This document shows positions 34,065 through 39,837 of a stretch of DNA of 39,837 bases, in pieces. This DNA comes from an uncultured Eubacteriales bacterium (GTDB taxonomy: Bacteria > Bacillota > Clostridia > Oscillospirales > Oscillospiraceae). The position numbers and the translations under genes are program-made. Positions within the stretch are counted from its first letter, which is position 1; each line of letters opens with the position of its first letter. The stretch lies in the NCBI GenBank assembly GCA_900554705.1, contig USIH01000003.1, forward strand, positions 1-39,837, read 5' to 3'. The notes below the pieces were generated by a model. The model did no database searches. It saw only the letters and a program-made list of their open reading frames with translations, and had not been told where the DNA came from.

Positions 34065-34096
34065 ATCCCCATTGCCCCTACGGGGGCAATGGGGAT
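34065..34096 (+). promoter_or_regulatory. Intergenic stem-loop after the peptide-binding protein gene
   Basis: A perfect 14-bp stem (ATCCCCATTGCCCC at 34065-34078 paired with 34083-34096) with a TACG tetraloop, in the 115-base gap between the binding protein and DppB. The following bases are TGCGGGTC, not a U-run, so it is more likely an mRNA-stabilising 3' hairpin or partial attenuator than a full terminator. Confidence 0.75.
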
Positions 34097-34135
34097 TGCG
34101 GGTCATTATATTAAGATAAGTTCGGAGAGATAAGT

Positions 34136-35125
34136 ATGTTCAAATTTATCCTAAAGCGATTGCTGCTGAGCTTAATGATCCTTTTCTTCGTCATGTTCTT
34201 GGTCTACGGTCTGATGTATTCCCTGCCGGCGAGCTATCCGGAAAAGCGTGCGCGCGAAATGTCGCAAAAAGCCGGTCAGACGAAATCCTATGAACAGCTT
34301 TTGGAGGAAATGAACGAGCGCACCGGCATGAACCGCGGCTTGGTTGGCGGCTATTTTCATTGGCTCGGCAGCACCCTGCGCGGTGATTTCGGCGATAGCT
34401 GGCAATGGACAATTTCCTGTGTGTCCGTATTTAAGTCAAGAATTTGGTATACCTTCTGGCTTAATGTCGTGGTGTACTTCATCGAGATTTTGATTGCAAT
34501 TCCGCTCGGCATTCTTGCCGCGCGCAAGCAGTATTCCGCTATTGATTATGGCGTTACTGTGTTTGCGCTCATCGGCATTTCCATGCCGTCCTTCTTTGTC
34601 GCAACCTGTCTGAAACTGCTCTTCGGCATTCTGATCCCGATCTTGCCCATGTTTGGTATGCAGAGCAAGAATTATCACAAGATGACCGAGCTGCAGCAGT
34701 TCTTTGACGTCGCAAAACACTTTGTTCTGCCCTGTATTACCTTGATTACCGTTGGTATGGGCGATCTGATGCGTTACACGCGTACCAACACCCTTGAAGT
34801 GCTCAACGCGGATTACATCCGCACTGCGCGCGCCAAGGGACTTCCCGAGCGCCGCGTCATCAATTACCATGCCTTTAGAAATACACTCATCCCCATCGTC
34901 ACCATTCTCGGCGGTATGCTTCCGGGTCTCTTCTCCGGCGCGATGATCACCGAGCAGCTCTTCCAGATCCAGGGTATCGGCAATGCCGGCTATCAGGCTA
35001 TGACTGCCGGTGACATTCCCTTTACCATGTTCTATCTGGCATTTTCCGCGATTTTGACGCTGTTGGGTACGCTGATGGCGGACATCCTGTACGCGGTCGT
35101 CGACCCGCGCGTTCGCGTCAATTAA
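34136..35125 (+). CDS. Peptide ABC transporter permease, DppB-like
   Basis: A 329-aa inner-membrane permease of the Dpp/Opp family. The first helix is at residues 9-28, followed by the family's extracytoplasmic loop with GDFGDSWQW, then five helices. The ATPase-contacting EAA loop reads YIRTARAKGLPERRVINYHA (near 222-241). Length is normal, unlike its partner DppC. ATG with GGAGAG upstream. Forms a heterodimer with the next gene's product to pass peptides through the membrane. Confidence 0.94.
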   Translation: MFKFILKRLLLSLMILFFVMFLVYGLMYSLPASYPEKRAREMSQKAGQTKSYEQLLEEMNERTGMNRGLVGGYFHWLGSTLRGDFGDSWQWTISCVSVFKSRIWYTFWLNVVVYFIEILIAIPLGILAARKQYSAIDYGVTVFALIGISMPSFFVATCLKLLFGILIPILPMFGMQSKNYHKMTELQQFFDVAKHFVLPCITLITVGMGDLMRYTRTNTLEVLNADYIRTARAKGLPERRVINYHAFRNTLIPIVTILGGMLPGLFSGAMITEQLFQIQGIGNAGYQAMTAGDIPFTMFYLAFSAILTLLGTLMADILYAVVDPRVRVN

Positions 35126-35137
35126 GGAGGTGTCTGT

Positions 35138-37237
35138 ATGGAACGAAACAGCTTAAATGAGGCGTTGAAGCGCCGCGCTGCCGAAAAGCAGGCAGCCGCC
35201 CCCGATAAGATGGCGCTTGACGACGCGCGGCGCGTCAAGATCCTTTCCCCCGGCCGCCTGGTGTTCAAGCGCTTTGTCAGAAACCGCCTTGCGGTCATTG
35301 GCACCTGTATCCTCATCGCCGTCTTTGTCTTTGCCTTCCTTGGCCCGCTTTTCTACCCCTACGGCCAGTCCGAGGTTTTCCGGCACTATGAGTCGATGCC
35401 TCGCACCTATGCTACTGCAAAGTTTAAGACGCAGTTTGAGCAGCCTCTGAATTTGGAGGGCGCGCCCTCTTATCCGCAGAAGGTCGCTCAGATGACCAAT
35501 AGTAATATCAACTACATGAAGGAAAATGATCTGGACGCCGCGATCGTCGACGGCACGGACGGCACGTTCTATCAGCTCGTCCGTCTGAACGACGCGATCT
35601 ACCGTCTGGATCTCCTGGATGCTCAGCCGGTCGGCGCATATGCTACCGCGATGACGATCAGCGAGAAGATCGACACCCTTGCCGCCAAGCGCGGCGACGA
35701 GCTGCTCGACGTGGACGGAAACCCGATCAATGCCGCGCTGGTCGAGGAGGCGCTTTCCGCGTTTAACTCGATCAAGGGCTCGGATAAGACGGCGGAGTTT
35801 ACCTACGACGGCGCGAAGTATGTCGTTGAAAAGCTCAACAAGCTCTCCTTCTCCCTGAAGGCCGACGGCGGTGTGTTCATCGACGTGGCCGGCGCGGACG
35901 AGAAGATGCTCGAAGCGGCGAATACCGCGATCGCAGAGAAGAAGACGACCTTCATCCATAACGGCGAGAACTATCTTCTTCACAAGACCTCGGACGGAAT
36001 GTACGACCTTTCCGTTGCGACGGGCGCAACCCCTGTTGCGATCAACACGCTCTACACCTTTGCGACCGTTACCCCCGGCACAAAGCTGAGCACCGCCCTG
36101 CGCGCTGAGGCGCTCCTGCACTATGACGACAGCGAGGAGTTCACCGTCGACGGCGCGACTTACCACGTTGATCCGGAGGCCGAGATGATCCTTGATGCCG
36201 ACGGCAACGAGATTGCCTACTTCACCGATCTTGTCGTCGTTGACGGCACTGCGCAGGATACGCTGAGCATTGAGTTCAAGGAAGCTCTCGGCGACCTTGC
36301 AAACGAGATGAAGGCGAATTATCAGGAAAAGGCCACGCTTGACTTCAAGGTCAAGGCGCTGGAGGTCGTGCTCAATGAGAAGGGAGAGGAGGCTCTCGTG
36401 GATAAGCTCGACGAGAACGGGGACCCTGTCTATGAGCTGGAGACCCTGACCGTCACCTCCGACGCGAGCGGAACTTTCACCATCACGCGCAACGTTCCGT
36501 TCTATGTGAACTACAACTTTGCGCCGATGAGCTCCGAGCATCCCTTCGGTACCGACGGCAACGGCATGGACGTCCTTGCCCGTATGATGTACGGCGGCCG
36601 TATCTCCCTGTTGGTCGGCTTCGTTGTCGTCTTCCTGTCGATGTTCATCGGCATCATCATGGGCGGCCTCGCAGGCTACTTCGGCGGCTGGGTCGATACG
36701 CTCATCATGCGCTTGGTCGAGATCTTCTACTGCATCCCGACTTACCCGATCCTGTTCATCCTCGGCGGCTTTATGGACGGCGTCCGCATGGAGCCGGTCA
36801 ACCGCGTGTTCGTCATGATGGCGGTGCTCGGCATCCTTGGCTGGGCAGGTACCGCGCGTATGGTTCGTGGCCAGATCCTCTCCCTGCGTGAGCAGGAGTT
36901 CATGATTGCGGCCGAAGCGACCGGTGTCCGCGTGCGCCACCGTATTTTCCGCCACCTTGTGCCGAACGTCATGCCGCAGCTCATTGTCTCCGCGACAAGC
37001 TCTCTCGGCGGCGTTATCCTGACGGAGTCCTCGCTCTCCTTCCTTGGTCTGGGCGTTAAGTTCCCGATGGCGACATGGGGCAACATGATCCAGTTCGTTA
37101 CCACGCTGAACGAAAACCTTGGCCGTTACGCCTATATCTGGGTGCCCGTCGGCTTCCTGATCTGCATCACGGTCATTGCGTTTAACTTCGTCGGCGACGG
37201 TCTGCGCGATGCGTTTGACCCGAAAATGAAGCGGTAA
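35138..37237 (+). CDS. Peptide ABC transporter permease, DppC-like, with large extracytoplasmic insertion
   Basis: A 699-aa DppC-family permease; ordinary members have about 300 residues. The N-terminal cytoplasmic tail (1-48) and first helix (LAVIGTCILIAVFVFAFLGP, 51-70) are followed by PYGQSEV as usual, but the next family segment HPFGTDGNGMDVLARMMYGG only appears at residues 468-487. The normal gap is around 50 residues. After it come the expected five helices and the EAA loop EATGVRVRHRIFRHLVPN (593-610). The frame is open throughout, with no sign of a frameshift or fused gene. The insertion must lie outside the cell membrane by topology. AAGGAGG upstream of ATG, 12 bases after DppB. Likely interacts with the enlarged binding protein. 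Confidence 0.93.
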   Translation: MERNSLNEALKRRAAEKQAAAPDKMALDDARRVKILSPGRLVFKRFVRNRLAVIGTCILIAVFVFAFLGPLFYPYGQSEVFRHYESMPRTYATAKFKTQFEQPLNLEGAPSYPQKVAQMTNSNINYMKENDLDAAIVDGTDGTFYQLVRLNDAIYRLDLLDAQPVGAYATAMTISEKIDTLAAKRGDELLDVDGNPINAALVEEALSAFNSIKGSDKTAEFTYDGAKYVVEKLNKLSFSLKADGGVFIDVAGADEKMLEAANTAIAEKKTTFIHNGENYLLHKTSDGMYDLSVATGATPVAINTLYTFATVTPGTKLSTALRAEALLHYDDSEEFTVDGATYHVDPEAEMILDADGNEIAYFTDLVVVDGTAQDTLSIEFKEALGDLANEMKANYQEKATLDFKVKALEVVLNEKGEEALVDKLDENGDPVYELETLTVTSDASGTFTITRNVPFYVNYNFAPMSSEHPFGTDGNGMDVLARMMYGGRISLLVGFVVVFLSMFIGIIMGGLAGYFGGWVDTLIMRLVEIFYCIPTYPILFILGGFMDGVRMEPVNRVFVMMAVLGILGWAGTARMVRGQILSLREQEFMIAAEATGVRVRHRIFRHLVPNVMPQLIVSATSSLGGVILTESSLSFLGLGVKFPMATWGNMIQFVTTLNENLGRYAYIWVPVGFLICITVIAFNFVGDGLRDAFDPKMKR
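35375..36532 (+). other. Extracytoplasmic insertion domain of the DppC-like permease, with recurrent units
   Basis: Residues about 80-465. Four segments look alike: 136-160 (GTDGTFYQLVRLNDAIYRLD), 219-243 (EFTYDGAKYVVEKLNKLSFS), 270-294 (TFIHNGENYLLHKTSDGMYD) and 333-357 (EFTVDGATYHVDPEAEMILD). Common pattern: F-x-x-D/N-G-x-x-Y-x-(V/L), then a second strand ending in an aromatic or aliphatic residue and Asp. Each of the last three is preceded by an Ala/Leu/Glu-rich helix. Nucleotide spans of the units: 35543-35617, 35792-35866, 35945-36019 and 36134-36208. The composition is acidic and soluble with no cysteine. Family not recognised. Confidence 0.75.
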
Positions 37238-37250
37238 GGAGGAACGAAGA

Positions 37251-38435
37251 ATGCTGAAGAAAAAGCGTGATAATTCCTATATTTCCGCGAAAGACTCGCG
37301 CAAGATCTCAAAATTCAACCGCAAGCTGACCCAGAGACTGGAGAAGCAGCGCAACAACGCGAAGAAGGATCCGTCCCTCTACACCACAATGATGCGCGAC
37401 CCGAACAACGTTGTCGAATTTGACAACGTCTGCACCTACTTCTTCACGGACATCGGCACGGTTCGCGCCGTGGACGGCATCAGCTTTGACATTCCCAAGT
37501 GCTCCACGGTCGGCGTCGTCGGCGAGTCCGGCTGCGGCAAGTCCGTGACCAGCCTGAGCCTGATGCAGCTCTTGCAGCGCCCGACGGGTCAGACCGTCGG
37601 CGGCGAGATCCGCCTGAATATCGGCGACGGCAAGGCATACAATATTGTCAATACCCCCACGAAGATCATGCAGGAGCTGCGCGGCAATCGCATTTCCATG
37701 ATCTTCCAGGAGCCGATGACGAGCCTCAACCCTGTTTTCCGTATCGGCAAGCAGGTTGACGAGGTCATCCAGCTCCATAACCCCGAGATGACCGACGCGC
37801 AGGTGCGTGCGCACACGTTGGATATGCTCGATCTGGTTGGTATCGCCAACAAAGAGGGCGTTTATCGGATGTACCCGCACGAACTGTCCGGCGGTATGCG
37901 TCAGCGTGTCATGATCGCCATTGCGCTTGCCTGCAATCCCGGCCTGATCATCGCCGACGAGCCGACGACCGCGCTTGACGTTACCATTCAGGCGCAGATT
38001 CTCGACCTGCTCCAGAACCTGAAGGATAAGATCAAGAGCTCCATCATGCTCATCACGCACGACCTCGGCGTCATCGCCGGCATGGCCGACTACGTTGTGG
38101 TCATGTATGCCGGCCGCGTGGTCGAGAAGGGAACCGCCGAGGATATTTTCCATCATCCCGCCCATCCCTATACCATTGGACTGATGCGCTCGAAGCCCGT
38201 TGTCGGCAAGAAGGTCGACGAGCTTTACAACATCCCGGGCAGCGTCCCGAACCCCATCAATATGCCGAACTATTGCTACTTCCGTGACCGCTGCGAAATG
38301 CAGTGCGATCAGTGCGACGGTCGGTATCCCCCCGAGATCCGCATCAGCGACACGCACTTTGTCTCCTGCTACCGTTTCATGCAGGAGGGTGAAGTGATCG
38401 GATATCCGAACCCTGTGAAAGTGGAGGAACTGTGA
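37251..38435 (+). CDS. Peptide ABC transporter ATP-binding protein, DppD-like
   Basis: A 394-aa ATPase. Walker A GESGCGKS (91-98), signature ELSGGMRQRVMIAIAL, Walker B LIIADEPTTALDV, switch His in LITHDLGV. The C-terminal oligopeptide-transporter tail has the Cys-rich YCYFRDRCEMQCDQC segment. A basic, Lys/Arg-rich N-terminal extension of about 55 residues precedes the ABC domain, longer than usual. ATG with AAGGAGG upstream, 13 bases after DppC; the next gene starts one base after its stop. Confidence 0.94.
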   Translation: MLKKKRDNSYISAKDSRKISKFNRKLTQRLEKQRNNAKKDPSLYTTMMRDPNNVVEFDNVCTYFFTDIGTVRAVDGISFDIPKCSTVGVVGESGCGKSVTSLSLMQLLQRPTGQTVGGEIRLNIGDGKAYNIVNTPTKIMQELRGNRISMIFQEPMTSLNPVFRIGKQVDEVIQLHNPEMTDAQVRAHTLDMLDLVGIANKEGVYRMYPHELSGGMRQRVMIAIALACNPGLIIADEPTTALDVTIQAQILDLLQNLKDKIKSSIMLITHDLGVIAGMADYVVVMYAGRVVEKGTAEDIFHHPAHPYTIGLMRSKPVVGKKVDELYNIPGSVPNPINMPNYCYFRDRCEMQCDQCDGRYPPEIRISDTHFVSCYRFMQEGEVIGYPNPVKVEEL

Positions 38436-38436
38436 T

Positions 38437-39522
38437 ATGGAAGAAGAAAAAATCCTGACACACGACGATTACTCTGCCAATAACTTTGAGGGTGCGGAAA
38501 ACGATCCGGAAAACCTGCTTGTCGTAAAGAACCTGAAGAAATACTTCCCCATTAAGTCCAGCTTCTTCCGCGTTACCATCGGCAACGTGAAGGCCGTCGA
38601 CGGCGTGTCCTTTAAGATCAAGCGCGGCACGACGATGGGTCTGGTCGGCGAGTCCGGCTGCGGAAAGTCGACCATCGGCCGTACCATTCTCCGCCTTCAG
38701 GAGAAGACGGAAGGCGAGGTCTACTTCAATGGTGTGGACATTTTCTCCCTGCCGAAGCGCGAGCTGCGCAAGATCCGCCCGTCCGTTCAGATCATCTTCC
38801 AGGACCCCTACTCGAGCCTTTCTCCCAGACTGCCGGTCGGCGAGATCATCGGAGAGGCGGTGCGCGAGCATGGCATCGTTCCTGCCGAAGAGTACGACGA
38901 CTATGTCACCCGCGTCATGGAGGCCTGCGGCCTTGCGTCCTACCATAAGGATCGCTATCCGCACGAGTTCTCCGGCGGCCAGCGTCAGCGTATCTGCATC
39001 GCGCGCGCCCTTGCGCTCAATCCGGACTTCATCCTCTGCGACGAGCCGGTCTCCGCGCTGGACGTTTCCATTCAGGCGCAGATCATCAACCTGCTGCGCG
39101 ACCTGCAAAAGCAGTTCGGTCTGACCTACCTGTTCATTTCGCATGACCTCTCCGTCGTCGAGCATATCTCCGATACGGTCGGCGTCATGTACTTGGGCAA
39201 CATGGTCGAGTTTGCGAAGACGGAACGCGTCTTTGAAAAGCCGCTGCATCCCTACACCGACGCGCTGTTCTCCGCGATCCCCATTCCGGATCCGGATTAT
39301 AAGATGAACCGCATCGTCTTACAGGGCAGCATCCCGTCCCCCGCAAACCCGCCCGCCGGCTGCAAGTTCCATACCAGATGCAGCAAGTGCATGGAGATCT
39401 GCAAGCACTTCGTCCCCGACTTCACGGAAGTCGAGCCGGAGCACTACTGCGCCTGCCATCTCTACAATTCGCCGGAGCGCACCGCCGAGATGGAGGCTGC
39501 ACTTCCGAAGACCGAGGAATGA
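38437..39522 (+). CDS. Peptide ABC transporter ATP-binding protein, DppF-like
   Basis: A 361-aa ATPase, second of the pair. Walker [10 protein letters not shown] (71-79), [13 protein letters not shown]-loop region typical of DppF/OppF, signature [16 protein letters not shown], Walker [14 protein letters not shown], switch [10 protein letters not shown]-terminal tail [15 protein letters not shown] is the oligopeptide-transporter Cys motif. About 28 acidic residues precede the domain. ATG nine bases after GGAGG located in the end of the DppD gene. Confidence 0.95.
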   Translation: MEEEKILTHDDYSANNFEGAENDPENLLVVKNLKKYFPIKSSFFRVTIGNVKAVDGVSFKIKRGTTMGLVGESGCGKSTIGRTILRLQEKTEGEVYFNGVDIFSLPKRELRKIRPSVQIIFQDPYSSLSPRLPVGEIIGEAVREHGIVPAEEYDDYVTRVMEACGLASYHKDRYPHEFSGGQRQRICIARALALNPDFILCDEPVSALDVSIQAQIINLLRDLQKQFGLTYLFISHDLSVVEHISDTVGVMYLGNMVEFAKTERVFEKPLHPYTDALFSAIPIPDPDYKMNRIVLQGSIPSPANPPAGCKFHTRCSKCMEICKHFVPDFTEVEPEHYCACHLYNSPERTAEMEAALPKTEE

Positions 39523-39526
39523 TCGA

Positions 39527-39766
39527 ATGAAGCAAAAAAGGGAATACGATGACGACGATGGCCGCACCATAGCGGACATGAGCATGCTGGAAAAGCCTTG
39601 GCAGAGCCGCCCCGGCAGGAAGAAGAGGGATAACACGCTTTCTGAACTGTCGGGCAAGGAACGCCGCGCGCTCTACCGTGGCATTTTAGGCGCTGCGCTT
39701 TTGGTCGCGCTTTGCATCACTGCCGTCTATTTCCTGATCGTTTTTGCGATGACCAGACTTTGGTAG
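39527..39766 (+). CDS. 79-aa single-helix membrane protein at the end of the peptide importer operon
   Basis: Unknown family. Charged N-terminal half (REYDDDDGRTIADMSMLEKP, then RPGRKKRDNTLSELSGKERR) and one hydrophobic helix near the C-terminus (GILGAALLVALCITAVYFLIVFAM, about 52-75). Expected topology: N-terminus inside, very short tail outside. ATG nine bases after GAGG; begins four bases after the DppF stop, so it belongs to the operon. It could be an accessory subunit of the importer, but that is only positional inference. Confidence 0.7.
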   Translation: MKQKREYDDDDGRTIADMSMLEKPWQSRPGRKKRDNTLSELSGKERRALYRGILGAALLVALCITAVYFLIVFAMTRLW

Positions 39767-39773
39767 ATAAAAC

Positions 39774-39800
39774 AGAGCCGCCTCCGGTGGAGGCGGCTCT
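39774..39800 (+). terminator. Hairpin closing the peptide importer operon
   Basis: A 12-bp perfect stem AGAGCCGCCTCC / GGAGGCGGCTCT with a GGT loop, seven bases after the last stop. It has no T-run of its own; a second hairpin begins at the next base. Confidence 0.75.
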
Positions 39801-39831
39801 CAGCGTGTCGAAAAACCTTTTCGACACGCTG
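39801..39831. repeat. Palindromic element at the window end
   Basis: A 14-bp perfect stem CAGCGTGTCGAAAA / TTTTCGACACGCTG with a three-base loop, directly abutting the preceding hairpin and reaching to within six bases of the window end. It resembles a dispersed palindromic repeat; no other copy was noticed in this window, so dispersal is not shown here. Confidence 0.5.
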
Positions 39832-39837
39832 GGAGAC

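Noticed and set aside
34065-34096. A full transcription terminator inside the peptide importer operon
   Set aside because: The stem is strong but no U-tract follows and the permease gene lacks a visible promoter of its own, so read-through is expected.
35153-36955. A 600-codon minus-strand open frame opposite the DppC insertion
   Set aside because: Considered as an alternative to a coding insertion, but the plus frame is continuous with DppC, has regular protein-like repeats and neighbouring helices; the antisense frame shows only charged low-information sequence.
35138-37237. A fusion or frameshift artefact joining two genes in the 699-aa DppC
   Set aside because: One uninterrupted frame with a single set of permease helices; the extra part lies inside, between helix 1 and helix 2, not at an end.
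1-39837. CRISPR arrays, tRNA or rRNA genes, phage or transposase genes
   Set aside because: No regularly spaced repeats, cloverleaf sequences, rRNA segments or recombinase motifs were seen on either strand.

Overview
The window reads as GC-rich DNA of a Gram-positive, probably anaerobic gut-type Clostridia member (Oscillospiraceae-like). This is an inference from strong AAGGAGG ribosome sites, sigma-A promoters, lipoprotein (lipobox) binding proteins, a glycogen operon carrying the Bacillota-type GlgD subunit, and the general gene mix. No RNA gene, CRISPR array, phage or complete insertion sequence was seen.

Region 1 (16-13737) is a divergent sugar-catabolism locus. On the minus strand a LacI-type regulator heads a tightly packed ten-gene operon: LacI, TIM-barrel isomerase, zinc alcohol dehydrogenase, ribose-type ABC importer (binding lipoprotein, double ATPase, permease), second TIM-barrel isomerase, Gfo/Idh/MocA oxidoreductase, class II aldolase and a C-terminally shortened ROK kinase at the window edge. 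On the plus strand, from a strong promoter in the shared 376-base intergenic region, lie a second Gfo/Idh/MocA oxidoreductase, a GmhA-like SIS protein and an AnmK-family anhydrosugar kinase. The two halves look like one system that imports and dismantles an unusual sugar (an oxidised, anhydro- or glycoside-type substrate); the exact substrate cannot be read from sequence.

Region 2 (13889-18674) holds a protein with two DUF305-type MIPHH motifs, a TetR regulator / PspC-domain / two-gene ABC-2 exporter operon, and a PepD-type dipeptidase, each with recognisable promoters or terminators.

Region 3 (18834-28869) is a complete glycogen operon: branching enzyme glgB, glgC, glgD, glgA, phosphorylase glgP and a GH13 alpha-glucan hydrolase, with overlapping or near-overlapping genes. 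An M3 oligoendopeptidase follows at 28897-30585.

Region 4 (30898-39831) is a Dpp/Opp-type peptide import operon: a four-helix membrane protein with a GTG start, a very long binding lipoprotein (808 aa), DppB, a DppC of 699 aa with a roughly 385-residue extracytoplasmic insertion made of recurrent units, DppD, DppF and a 79-aa single-helix protein, closed by two back-to-back hairpins. The enlarged DppC and the enlarged binding protein are the most unusual feature of the window. Both binding-protein genes in the window (sugar and peptide) are followed by strong stem-loops that lack a U-tract, a sign of differential mRNA stability within the operons.
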